From the NCBI RefSeq assembly GCF_010470675.1, contig NZ_VOIQ01000007.1, forward strand, positions 55,188 to 119,187: a stretch of DNA of 64,000 nt, read 5' to 3'. The stretch comes from Desulfovibrio sp. JC010. Lineage in GTDB: Bacteria > Desulfobacterota > Desulfovibrionia > Desulfovibrionales > Desulfovibrionaceae. Positions 1-7,873 of the stretch are shown in pieces. The translations under genes were made by a program, and so were the position numbers. Each line of letters opens with the position of its first letter. Within the stretch, counting starts at the first letter, position 1. Under the pieces are notes generated by a model. It did no database searches. It was not told the DNA's origin and worked only from the letters and a program-made list of their open reading frames with translations.

Positions 1-74
1 TCCAAAACTTTTATTAGGCTTCGCCGCTTCGTTTGGAAGTTTTAAATAAATTTTGATTTCAGGAGCAAAATTTC

Positions 75-986
75 ATGAGTGGTACCACTAAGAAGAAACG
101 TGATGTGCAGGCCGGGTTGCTGACCTTACGTAAAAGAATGCCTGCGTTGGAAAATATTTTTGATGCTTTCGGCCCGCTGGTGCTGGCTCAGGAAAAGGCG
201 GAAGAAGTGCTGGCGGACTGGGATGGCTATGCCATTCCTGAATCTTATGCTCCGCGTTTTGAGCAGGGTGTGGCTCTGCTGGCGGATATGGAGTTGCCTG
301 AACTCGGCGATAAATATCGCGAAGTGTTCATGTTGATGATTTCTGCTGTTGCTGAGGGGCTTCCCGCTCTGAACGGGCAGGTTGATGGGATTGTGGCGGC
401 GATTGGCGAGGTGGAAAATTTAAATGATCTGGCTAAGGCCATCTGGGACGAAGATGGTAAGCTGCTGCATTCACTTGTGGAAGAGTGGCAGGTGGATGAG
501 CAGATTCTGGCCTTTGTGGGGACTCTGGCCCTGAAACCGTTCATGGTCCGTATTGAGCCGGAAGCAGCCAAGGCGATTGAGAATATGAGCTGGCAGAAGG
601 GGTATTGCCCGGTCTGCGGCACTTTCCCTGATCTGGCTTTGCTCCGTAAGTCCGGTGACGACAATGCTTACCTGAAGTCGCACGGCGGTCAGCGTTGGCT
701 GCATTGCTCCGGCTGCGGTCACGAATGGCGATTCAAGCGCAACACCTGCCCGTGGTGCGAGAATGAGGATCATGAAAAAATGCGTTACCTGCAGGCTGAG
801 GAACGCCAGAATGAGCGGGTGGATATCTGTAAAAAATGCAATCACTATTTCGTGACCCTTGATACCCGCGAGCTTGTGGAGCAGCCCGACCCGCGCGTAG
901 CCCCGCTGGGGCTGGTGCATCTGGATATCAAGGCACAGGAGGAGAATTATCAGCCGCTGGCTGAGACTCCCTGGAATGTGTTGTAG
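75..986 (+). CDS. fdhE: Formate dehydrogenase accessory protein FdhE
   Basis: 303 residues, close to the roughly 300 of E. coli FdhE. Four CxxC pairs are visible at C178/C181, C211/C214, C225/C228 and C252/C255, the rubredoxin-like iron-binding knuckles of the family. FdhE acts in the cytoplasm in maturation of the selenium/molybdenum (or tungsten) formate dehydrogenase, before or during export of the catalytic subunit. The start is supported by AGGAG about 10 nt upstream. No dehydrogenase subunit gene lies inside the window; an fdh operon may end just left of it. A hairpin terminator follows the stop codon. Confidence 0.93.
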   Translation: MSGTTKKKRDVQAGLLTLRKRMPALENIFDAFGPLVLAQEKAEEVLADWDGYAIPESYAPRFEQGVALLADMELPELGDKYREVFMLMISAVAEGLPALNGQVDGIVAAIGEVENLNDLAKAIWDEDGKLLHSLVEEWQVDEQILAFVGTLALKPFMVRIEPEAAKAIENMSWQKGYCPVCGTFPDLALLRKSGDDNAYLKSHGGQRWLHCSGCGHEWRFKRNTCPWCENEDHEKMRYLQAEERQNERVDICKKCNHYFVTLDTRELVEQPDPRVAPLGLVHLDIKAQEENYQPLAETPWNVL

Positions 987-1010
987 AATTTTTAAGGGTT
1001 TAAAAACGGG

Positions 1011-1046
1011 AAACCGCCGCAGTCTTACGAGGTTGCGGCGGTTTTG
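1011..1046 (+). terminator. Rho-independent terminator after fdhE
   Basis: An 11-bp GC-rich inverted repeat (AAACCGCCGCA and TGCGGCGGTTT, loop about 12 nt) is followed by a T-rich run (TTTTGTTGTT). It sits between fdhE and the convergent solute-binding gene and could serve both strands. Confidence 0.8.
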
Positions 1047-1049
1047 TTG

Positions 1050-1808
1050 TTAGTGGGGATGGGGCGTAAGTTTTTTTAGAATTTTTGCTAAAGTTCCGTC
1101 TTTTTTGATCGTATCAAGACCATGCTGCATTCTTTCGACCACGTGATTTTCTGTCTTATTGTTGAAAGCGAAGTAGAATTCAGAGTTATGTAATGTTCTG
1201 ATTACTTCAAGAGTGGATGTATTTATTCCCATTTTTTCGGCAGTGTAGAACACTACGTTTTCATTTGAAAAAATTGCATCAATCCGTCCGCGTTTCAGCT
1301 TTTCAAGCATTGAGTAGATTGAAGAAGATAGGTCAATTTGACTTTCAGGGTATCCGGCCACAAGTAATGTTTCATGAGATATACTGTTGCGCAAAACGGT
1401 AATTCTAAATTGGTTTAGCTTGTTTGTTTTATTAATATCCGCGGTTTTTTTTAAAGAGATTAGAGATATATTGTAATCCGCTATCGGGCCTACCCATTTG
1501 AACATATGCTCACGTTCCGGGCTGCGTATCACACTAAAAGCGCATACATTCTGGGTTGACCTGACAATTTTAAATGCTCTTGCCCCTGGGTAGAAGTGTA
1601 TTGGCCGTGAAGGATTTTGGAGCTTTGCCGCTTTTAATACCGCATTGAGAATTTCAACACTTATGCCCGCCGGGATGCCGTTAAGTTTATAATTATATGG
1701 TGGTAAATCTTCTGTTACAAAGGTCGTTTTCTCGAGTGAATGGGCTTGCGCGCAACCGATTTGAACACAGATTATGGCGATAGTGCAGAGTAGTATTCTT
1801 TTAAGCAT
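1050..1808 (-). CDS. Periplasmic solute-binding protein, family 3 (copy 1)
   Basis: 252 residues. An N-terminal signal peptide (hydrophobic core, then AQA) precedes a type-2 periplasmic-binding fold of the polar amino acid/SBP_bac_3 class: LPPYNYKLNGIPAGISVEIL near the start and a conserved segment with EREHMFKWVGPI. The start is supported by AGAGGAT upstream. No permease or ATPase is adjacent, so it may work with a remote transporter or as a sensor partner. The ligand cannot be inferred. It is one of three paralogues in the first 4 kb and is the most divergent: it lacks the C-terminal tail of the other two. Confidence 0.85.
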   Translation of the reverse strand: MLKRILLCTIAIICVQIGCAQAHSLEKTTFVTEDLPPYNYKLNGIPAGISVEILNAVLKAAKLQNPSRPIHFYPGARAFKIVRSTQNVCAFSVIRSPEREHMFKWVGPIADYNISLISLKKTADINKTNKLNQFRITVLRNSISHETLLVAGYPESQIDLSSSIYSMLEKLKRGRIDAIFSNENVVFYTAEKMGINTSTLEVIRTLHNSEFYFAFNNKTENHVVERMQHGLDTIKKDGTLAKILKKLTPHPH

Positions 1809-1940
1809 ACAAAATCCTCTTTGATTCTTGTATAGCTTAAATAGAGTCTAAATTAAACGCCAAATTAAAATTATTCAAAAAATGAAGTCTATTCGAAAAT
1901 GGCTGCTGTTAATCAAGAGGTGCAGGTAAATACGTTCTGG

Positions 1941-2291
1941 TCAGTCGGCTTGATTTCCATTCATGCATGGGAATGCATTACCCGTTTTTAAGTCCGCAAG
2001 CGTATTCACTTTTTCATCCGTATCATCAAGACCCAATAAATAAATACAGTTCCAGTTTCCTTCCCACAGACAATCGGCCTGCGGAGGGTTTTCGAGTTCC
2101 TTGCGGAAGTTCTCCGTTGCACCGATCAAGAGCATATTGACTTTGAACCCGGCCCGGTGTCCGCGCGGGTGGGTGTAGGCGAGGATGTAGATGCCGCCCT
2201 GTTCTGGGATAGGGCGGGTTTTAGCGAATATGCCGAAATTGTATTCTTTTCCGGATTTACCTGTGAAAGGCCAGTCTTTTTGCTTGAACAT
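1941..2291 (-). CDS. Hypothetical protein, 116 aa
   Basis: A small, probably cytoplasmic protein without signal peptide or TM segment. It starts at an ATG with AGGAAAAAT just upstream. The sequence is rich in aromatic residues and Gly/Pro (WPFTGKSGKEYNFGIF, GGIYILAYTHPRG) and looks like a compact globular domain. I do not recognise the family. It lies between two paralogous solute-binding genes on the same strand, with spacing that allows independent transcription. Confidence 0.6.
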   Translation of the reverse strand: MFKQKDWPFTGKSGKEYNFGIFAKTRPIPEQGGIYILAYTHPRGHRAGFKVNMLLIGATENFRKELENPPQADCLWEGNWNCIYLLGLDDTDEKVNTLADLKTGNAFPCMNGNQAD

Positions 2292-2359
2292 ATTTTTCCT
2301 GTTTAGCTCTGAGGTGTAATTTTATGGTGCAGGGGAATAAACCAATATTCACGCTAAGT

Positions 2360-3151
2360 TCAGTTCAATGGAGTGACCTCAAGAGAAGTTGCCCTTGCTT
2401 TGGGTAGGAACTTTTGCTGAATTTCTTTCAGTTTGCCATTTCTGCGTATTGTATCTATGCCTTTTTGCATTCTGCGGACAACATAGTCCTCTGTGCTGTT
2501 GCTGAACGCAAAGTACATCCGGCCAAAATTAAGCACGTAGTTAATTTTAAATTTATCCCAGTCAAGATTACTTTTCTTTATTACATGGTGCAAAACATGT
2601 TCGTTCTCAAGGATAAGATCAATTCTTCCCTTTTGTAGCTTTTTTATCATTGCTGTGATGTCTGTGGATAATTCTATTCGTGTTCCTTCCGGGGCTTTTT
2701 GCAGTAACGTCTGATGCGATACTCCGGATCTGATGACTCCTACGGAGTATTTTTGGATGTCGGCAAAACTATTCATTTCAATATTGTCTTTTAAAGAAAT
2801 GAGCGCAAAATTCACGTCCCCGATGGGGCCTGCCCATTTGAAAAGATGTTCCCGTTCTTTGTTTCGGACAGTGGCAAAGAGGCAGGTGTTTGGGGTTTTC
2901 AAGGTCATTTTGAAACCCCGTGCCCATGGGTAAACATGTATTTTAATGTTTCGCGGATTTATCCCGGCAGCACGAAGTGTCGCTCTCAGAATATCAACAC
3001 TTAAACCCTGCGCTTCTCCGTTTACAGATGCAGTATATGGGGGCAGGTGCTCTGTTATGAAAAAAGTATTCTCAAGATTCTGGGCTTGTGCTGCTGCGGG
3101 GGCGCAGAGCATAAGCAGCAGTAAAACATTGATAAACGGGCGATTAAGCAT
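2360..3151 (-). CDS. Periplasmic solute-binding protein, family 3 (copy 2)
   Basis: 263 residues. The signal peptide ends near AAAQAQN. The mature part has the same pattern as copies 1 and 3: FFITEHLPPYTASVNGEAQG, a HVYPWARGFK segment, and NKEREHLFKWAGPI, typical of SBP_bac_3 proteins of deltaproteobacteria. The start has GAGG upstream. It is closer to copy 3 than to copy 1: both share a C-terminal extension after a conserved LP (LPKARATS... versus LPETRPAS...). No transporter partners are adjacent. The ligand is unknown. Confidence 0.85.
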   Translation of the reverse strand: MLNRPFINVLLLLMLCAPAAAQAQNLENTFFITEHLPPYTASVNGEAQGLSVDILRATLRAAGINPRNIKIHVYPWARGFKMTLKTPNTCLFATVRNKEREHLFKWAGPIGDVNFALISLKDNIEMNSFADIQKYSVGVIRSGVSHQTLLQKAPEGTRIELSTDITAMIKKLQKGRIDLILENEHVLHHVIKKSNLDWDKFKINYVLNFGRMYFAFSNSTEDYVVRRMQKGIDTIRRNGKLKEIQQKFLPKARATSLEVTPLN

Positions 3152-3210
3152 TTAAGTCCTCACTTGCAGTATATATAACTTAAATGACATTAAAATTGAA
3201 TGGGCATAAA

Positions 3211-3999
3211 TCAGTTAATTGGACCCATGGGGGTTGATGCGGGGCGCGTTTCAGGTAGATAATTGTTTTGGATTCTGCTTAATTCTCCTGATTTGCGTAT
3301 TTTGTCTATGCCGTCTTGCAGCTTTTGCACAATATGATCAGCTGTATTTTTATTGAAAGCAAAGTATGTTTGTCCAAAATTAAAGACATAGTGGATCTTA
3401 TAATTTTTCCAGTCAAATCCGTTCTGCATCATTACATGGTGCAGGGTGTGTTCGCTTTCCAGAATAAAATCAACCCGTTCTCTCTGCAGTTTTTTCAGCA
3501 TAGATAAAATAGTCGTTGATAGCTCAACCCTGGTTCCCTGATGGAATTTTTCTTTCAGAATAAGATGCGAGATGCCTGTTTTCAGTGCACCTACTGTGTA
3601 GTTGTTAATCTCTGAAAGGTCATTAATGGTGAGATCGTTTTTCAGGGAGACCAAAGCAAAATCAACATCAGCAATAGGGCCGGCCCATTTGAAAAGGTTT
3701 TCGCGTTCGGCTTTTCTGACAGTGGCAAAGAGGCAGGTGTTGGGCCTGTTCAGGGTCGTTTTCATTCCTCTCGGCCATGAATAAATATGTATTTTTACTG
3801 ATTCCGGATCTATCTCCGCTGCGCGCAGTGCGGCTTTCAGTATATCTACACTTAGTCCTTTGTTTTCACCGTTTAAGGAGTAGCTGAAAGGAGGAAGGTC
3901 TTCAGTAATGAAGAAGGTGTCTGCTAATTCCTGCGCCAGCACGGAAGTGCAAAGGATTAGTAAAGTAAAAATCGAAGCAGATATCGTTTTCAGCAGCAT
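3211..3999 (-). CDS. Periplasmic solute-binding protein, family 3 (copy 3)
   Basis: 262 residues with an N-terminal signal peptide (ISASIFTLLILCTSVLAQ) and an SBP_bac_3 fold. The start is set by a strong AAGGAGG upstream. Motifs match copy 2 almost position for position (FFITEDLPPFSYSLNGENKG; KAERENLFKWAGPI), so the pair is best explained by tandem duplication. Likely role: binding a small amino-acid-like ligand in the periplasm. Without permease or ATPase neighbours, a sensory role is as possible as transport. Confidence 0.85.
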   Translation of the reverse strand: MLLKTISASIFTLLILCTSVLAQELADTFFITEDLPPFSYSLNGENKGLSVDILKAALRAAEIDPESVKIHIYSWPRGMKTTLNRPNTCLFATVRKAERENLFKWAGPIADVDFALVSLKNDLTINDLSEINNYTVGALKTGISHLILKEKFHQGTRVELSTTILSMLKKLQRERVDFILESEHTLHHVMMQNGFDWKNYKIHYVFNFGQTYFAFNKNTADHIVQKLQDGIDKIRKSGELSRIQNNYLPETRPASTPMGPIN

Positions 4000-4116
4000 C
4001 GAAACCTCCTTGCACTCAATGTTATCTTAAAAACATATAAATATGAAATTAAAATACATATTTGTTTTAAATGCGGGTTCGGTGCTGCAAAAGTATGCGT
4101 GCTGCTTTGGCTTAGG

Positions 4117-4767
4117 TTAATCCTTCATTGCCGCGCGCAGGTCTTTGACCATTCCCCCGATATCATCCGCTCCCACAATCTCGGTGACCAGTGCCACGCA
4201 TTTTGCGCCCCGGTTCATGACCTCTGCAATGTTGTGCTCTTTGATACCGCCGATGGCCACAAAGGGGATGTCGATGTTTTTGACCACCCAGTCGAGGTAT
4301 TCAAAGCCTACCGGATCAACCACGTCGTCTTTGGTGTAGGTCTTGAAAATGGGGCCTACGCCGATGTAGTCCGCCCCGGCTTCCACGGCGGCAAGAGCTT
4401 CTTCCGGTGCGTGGGTGGAAAGCCCGATAGCCATTTTATCGCCGATGAGCTTGCGCACTGCATGGACCGGGAAATCTTCCTGCCCGATATGGATGCCGTC
4501 CGCGTCCACCATCATGGCGAGGTCGATGTCATCATTGACGATGAAGGCGGCCCCGGCTTCGCGGGTCATCTTGCGGATTTCCATGCATTCTTCGTATTTC
4601 TGGCCGGATTTAATTTCTTTTTCCCGGTACTGGATCAGCTTGATTCCGTTATCCAGCATTTCGCGGACCACTTCGATATTGGAACGGCCTTTGGAAAATT
4701 TCAGGGCGGTGAGGCAGTAAATATCAGTATCAAGGATGTTCTGGCGGGTGATTTTTTTCTCGCTCAT
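4117..4767 (-). CDS. thiE: Thiamine phosphate synthase ThiE
   Basis: 216 residues, usual size. It joins HMP-PP and the thiazole phosphate to give thiamine monophosphate (TIM-barrel enzyme). Visible family motifs: LIQYREKE early, the IHIGQED phosphate-binding and Mg-binding strand, AGADYIGVGPIFKT, and the C-terminal VAIGGI phosphate loop. It is the last gene of thiSGHFE, 9 nt after thiF, and is therefore expected to be under the TPP riboswitch at 7.6 kb. thiC and thiD are not in this window. Confidence 0.95.
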   Translation of the reverse strand: MSEKKITRQNILDTDIYCLTALKFSKGRSNIEVVREMLDNGIKLIQYREKEIKSGQKYEECMEIRKMTREAGAAFIVNDDIDLAMMVDADGIHIGQEDFPVHAVRKLIGDKMAIGLSTHAPEEALAAVEAGADYIGVGPIFKTYTKDDVVDPVGFEYLDWVVKNIDIPFVAIGGIKEHNIAEVMNRGAKCVALVTEIVGADDIGGMVKDLRAAMKD

Positions 4768-4776
4768 GGTCGGTTC

Positions 4777-5400
4777 CTATTTGGCTTCCTTAAATTTATT
4801 AAGATAATGCTCAAGTACAATATCGGCCTGCTTGGCGGCGCAGATTGCCACTCTCGGCGAAAAGGGCGGAGTCTCGTCGTTGCACTCGGTCTTCATGTCC
4901 CCGACAATGTAGAAATTGTCGCGGACCTTGCGGGTTTTGATCTCATCGCTGCTGCCTGCTCCGCCCATGCCCGAAGCTGTTATCAGCAGTTTTCCGCCGG
5001 GCAGGAAAGTCTCAACCAGTGCTTTCTTGGCTGCGGCATCGTCAAAGGCTTCGATGATCACATCGCATTCACCGAAAATTCCGGCCATATTCTCACGGCT
5101 GATCTTGGTGGTGTGGGCGGTGATGTCGAGGTCCGGGTTGATGGACTTCAGGTTTTCACACAGGGCTTCAACTTTATTTTTACCGAGCTGGTGCGCGAAG
5201 TAGAACTGGCGGTTGAGGTTGGATTCCTCGATTGTGTCAAAGTCGGCTATGGTGAACTGTTTGAAGCCACTGCGTACCAGATGCATGGCGCAGTTGGAGC
5301 CTAGGCCCCCGGCCCCGGCAATGCCGATGCGGACCGTCTGCAAAAAGCGCAGACAGTCCTCACCGAGATATTTTGCTATGCCTTGTTCCGTGCGGTTCAC
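4777..5400 (-). CDS. thiF: ThiS adenylyltransferase ThiF (short family 2)
   Basis: 207 residues, the short E1-like form found with ThiH-type operons. It activates the C-terminal Gly of ThiS with ATP before sulfur transfer. A Rossmann ATP-binding loop GIAGAGGLGSN is at about residues 26-36 and the DFDTIEESNLNRQF segment binds ATP. A Cys in the TECNDETPP segment could carry the sulfur relay. The zinc-binding CxxC pairs of long MoeB/ThiF proteins are absent, as usual for the short form. The start codon overlaps the thiH stop by 4 nt (ATGA), indicating translational coupling. Confidence 0.93.
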   Translation of the reverse strand: MNRTEQGIAKYLGEDCLRFLQTVRIGIAGAGGLGSNCAMHLVRSGFKQFTIADFDTIEESNLNRQFYFAHQLGKNKVEALCENLKSINPDLDITAHTTKISRENMAGIFGECDVIIEAFDDAAAKKALVETFLPGGKLLITASGMGGAGSSDEIKTRKVRDNFYIVGDMKTECNDETPPFSPRVAICAAKQADIVLEHYLNKFKEAK

Positions 5401-6518
5401 GATGCTTCCTGCAGGGGATGCCAGTCTTTGAAAACTGGCTGGTAGCCGTGTTTTCTGAGAACTTCACACATTTCATCCACACTGCGTTCATCGCTGATAT
5501 CGAACTGGCCTACCTTTTCTTCTTCCTCGCAGGTATGTCCTCCCACTTCGGTGGAAACTCCTGCGGACATGCGGGTTACGCCCAGCGGGAGGATATTTTC
5601 CCGGAAATCCGGGGCCTCACGGGTGGAAATGGTGATTCCGCAGCGGGGCAGGAAGATACGCAAAGCGAGCATGTTCTGCACAAGAGCGGTGTCGCTGACC
5701 AGTGATTTCGGAGTGAAGGCGTCACCCACATGGGTGCGGATGCGCGGCAGGGATACGGCAATGTCCACTTCGGGATACTTGTTCTGTAAGTATGCAGCGT
5801 GGATGCCTGTTTTCAGGGCGTCGTGACGCCAGTCGTCCAGACCGAGCAGGGCACCGATGTTGACCACACGCATTCCGGCTTTGCAGGCCCGTTCCGGGGC
5901 ATCGAGGCGGAAACGGTAATCATGCTTGGGGCCTGCGGGATGCAGTTCCGGGTAGAGCTCTTCATTGTAGGTCTCCTGAAACATGGTCATGCCGTCCACT
6001 CCGGCCTCGATCAGCCGGGCGTATTCTTCTTCGGTCATGGCGTAGATTTCAATGGATACGGACGGGAAGTGCTTGCGCAGGATTTCCACCGCGGATTCAA
6101 TGTATTCCGGGGAGGATTTGGCCCGGGCATCCCCGGTGAGGATGAGCAGGTGTTTCAGCCCAGTGGCGGCAATGGCCTCGGCTTCCTTTTCCAGCTCTTC
6201 CGGTCCCAGTTGGGAGCGGGGGATTTTGTTCTTGGTATTGAATCCGCAGTAGACACATTTGTTGGTACAGAAGTTTGCCATGTACAGCGGAGTGAACAGC
6301 TGGATGGTCCTGCCGAAGTGCTGCAGAGTCAGTTGACTTGCCTTGGCGGCCATTTCTTCGAGAAAGGGCACAGCTGCCGGACTTAACAGGGCAAGGAAGT
6401 CTTCGGGGCTTAAAGTTGTCTTGTTAAGGGCGCGCCTGACATCATGTTCAGTTACGGAGCCGAATTGCTCGGCAAGGGGGGCGTCGTTGTATTCGGCGCA
6501 GATGGGATAGAAACTCAT
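5397..6518 (-). CDS. thiH: 2-iminoacetate synthase (tyrosine lyase) ThiH
   Basis: 373 residues. Radical SAM enzyme with the CxxxCxxC cluster C84, C88, C91 (FCTNKCVYCGF). It cleaves tyrosine to dehydroglycine (iminoacetate) and p-cresol, supplying the glycine-derived part of the thiazole. Use of ThiH rather than the oxygen-dependent ThiO fits an anaerobe. It lies 6 nt after thiG and overlaps thiF by 4 nt. Confidence 0.95.
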   Translation of the reverse strand: MSFYPICAEYNDAPLAEQFGSVTEHDVRRALNKTTLSPEDFLALLSPAAVPFLEEMAAKASQLTLQHFGRTIQLFTPLYMANFCTNKCVYCGFNTKNKIPRSQLGPEELEKEAEAIAATGLKHLLILTGDARAKSSPEYIESAVEILRKHFPSVSIEIYAMTEEEYARLIEAGVDGMTMFQETYNEELYPELHPAGPKHDYRFRLDAPERACKAGMRVVNIGALLGLDDWRHDALKTGIHAAYLQNKYPEVDIAVSLPRIRTHVGDAFTPKSLVSDTALVQNMLALRIFLPRCGITISTREAPDFRENILPLGVTRMSAGVSTEVGGHTCEEEEKVGQFDISDERSVDEMCEVLRKHGYQPVFKDWHPLQEAS

Positions 6519-6524
6519 TTTATT

Positions 6525-7301
6525 TTATCCTTCGTGCAGGAATCCGGTAAGGGGTGAGGAAGCCTTGGCATGGCTGTGTTTTGCTCCGGGGCCGGAAAGG
6601 TATGCCTCGCGTCCGGCTTTCACTGCCCGGCCGAATGCCCTGCCCATGAGCGCGGGGTCGGATGCGGTGGCGATGGCGGTGTTGACCAGACAGGCATCCG
6701 CGCCCATTTCCATGGCCTCGCAGGCTTCGGAAGGGCGGCCGATTCCGGCATCCACGATGATGGGCAGCTCGATTTCATCGATCAGGATGCGGACCATTTC
6801 GCGGGTTTTGAGGCCCCGGTTGGTTCCGATGGGCGCGCCCAGCGGCATGACTGCTGCGGCCCCGGCATCCACCAGTGAGCGGGCGATGTACAGGTCCGCG
6901 TTCACGTAGGGCAGGACCACGAATCCTTCCTTGGCGAGGATTTCGGTTGCCTTGGCGGTCTCATAGCCGTCGGGCAGCAGATATTTGTTATCGGAGATTA
7001 CTTCGATCTTGATCCAGTTGCCACAGCCCATGGCCTTGGCAAGGCGGGCGATACGCACTGCTTCCTCGGCAGTGCGCGCGCCGGAAGTGTTGGGCAGCAG
7101 CTGCATGTGCTTGGGAATAAAGTCCATTACGTTTCCGGTATCGGATTCCAGATCAACGCGCCTGAGGGCCACGGTGATGATCTGGGAGCCGGATGCTTCA
7201 CAGACATCCGGGATTACGGAATCATCGGCGTATTTGCCTGTTCCGGTGAGCAGACGGCTTTCAAATTCAAGGCCGCCCAGTTTAAAGATATCATTGTTCA
7301 T
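6525..7301 (-). CDS. thiG: Thiazole synthase ThiG
   Basis: 258 residues, TIM-barrel. It condenses DXP, dehydroglycine and ThiS-thiocarboxylate into the thiazole phosphate. LLTGTGKY lies near the N-terminus, the Schiff-base Lys sits in the GNWIKIEVI strand, and the conserved ends [11 protein letters not shown] and [12 protein letters not shown] are present. It is 5 nt after thiS and 6 nt before thiH; ThiG and ThiH act as a complex. Confidence 0.96.
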   Translation of the reverse strand: MNNDIFKLGGLEFESRLLTGTGKYADDSVIPDVCEASGSQIITVALRRVDLESDTGNVMDFIPKHMQLLPNTSGARTAEEAVRIARLAKAMGCGNWIKIEVISDNKYLLPDGYETAKATEILAKEGFVVLPYVNADLYIARSLVDAGAAAVMPLGAPIGTNRGLKTREMVRILIDEIELPIIVDAGIGRPSEACEAMEMGADACLVNTAIATASDPALMGRAFGRAVKAGREAYLSGPGAKHSHAKASSPLTGFLHEG

Positions 7302-7306
7302 TTTAA

Positions 7307-7507
7307 TCAGCCTCCGCCTACAAAGCGCAGTATTTCGAGGTGGTCCCCGTCATTTATTTTTGTGGAGCCGTAACTTTCCGCAGGGATGATTTTCATGTTG
7401 ATTTCAACAACTACGGTTTCAGGTGGGAGATTCTTGGATTCAAGAAGGTCCAGAACGGTTGTTCCTTCGGACAGTTCGGCATCTTTGCCGTTCAGTTTTA
7501 CGATCAT
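7307..7507 (-). CDS. thiS: Sulfur carrier protein ThiS
   Basis: 66 residues from the ATG at 7507, chosen because ACGGAGT lies 7 nt upstream and the protein then begins MIVKLNGKD as usual. A longer frame to 7552 would run into the terminator hairpin. Ubiquitin-like fold; the C-terminus ends in GGG, giving the Gly-Gly tail that ThiF adenylates and that becomes a thiocarboxylate. First gene of the thi operon. Confidence 0.95.
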   Translation of the reverse strand: MIVKLNGKDAELSEGTTVLDLLESKNLPPETVVVEINMKIIPAESYGSTKINDGDHLEILRFVGGG

Positions 7508-7518
7508 TTTAACTCCGT

Positions 7519-7550
7519 AAAAAAAAAGCTCACCACAGGACAGGGCGAGC
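7519..7550 (-). terminator. Riboswitch-controlled intrinsic terminator before thiS
   Basis: On the minus strand a 7-bp stem (GCTCGCC with GGTGAGC, one G-U pair) is followed directly by nine T. It lies between the TPP aptamer and the thiS ribosome-binding site, so TPP control is probably by transcription attenuation. Confidence 0.8.
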
Positions 7551-7588
7551 ACAGGAATAGATTAAGATATGAGAATATAAATCTATTT

Positions 7589-7677
7589 CAGCTTCCCTAC
7601 GGCGGGATTACCCGCATCAGGTTCAAAGGGACAGGCGAAAAACGCCATCTCAGCCAGATAAGGCACCCCCAGCGACA
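7589..7677 (-). promoter_or_regulatory. TPP riboswitch (thi box)
   Basis: On the minus strand the conserved aptamer parts appear in order: GGGGTGCC, GGCTGAGA, then CCCTTTGAACCTGATGCGGG, TAATCCCGCC and GTAGGGAAGC. These form the pyrimidine-binding and pyrophosphate-binding arms closed by P1. About 38 nt separate it from the intrinsic terminator. It should switch off thiSGHFE when TPP is plentiful. Confidence 0.96.
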
Positions 7678-7680
7678 AAG

Positions 7681-7709
7681 AGAGTATGAAATTAGACGGG
7701 CGGTGTAAA
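7681..7709 (-). promoter_or_regulatory. Probable sigma-70 promoter of the thi operon
   Basis: Minus-strand TTTACA (7704-7709) and TACTCT (7681-7686) with exactly 17 nt between them. A start about 7 nt downstream would place the transcript 5' end at the first base of the TPP aptamer, which supports the call. Not proven. Confidence 0.5.
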
Positions 7710-7873
7710 GGGGAAAAGAAAATCCAGTGTCCGGGCTGTTTAAAAAGATTGGTAAGTTAATATTAATTTGTTTTGCGCAATAGGGTGATTGTTGATATGG
7801 ATTATAATTAAGGTATGGATTTCAGTTCCAGTGACTTTCCATGCCGGAAGAACACCTTAAATCGGGGGAGAAA

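Noticed and set aside
4099-5304. Long plus-strand open frame (401 codons) opposite thiE and thiF
   Set aside because: It is the mirror of two well-recognised thiamine genes, has low-complexity His/Phe/Asp-rich composition and no ribosome site.
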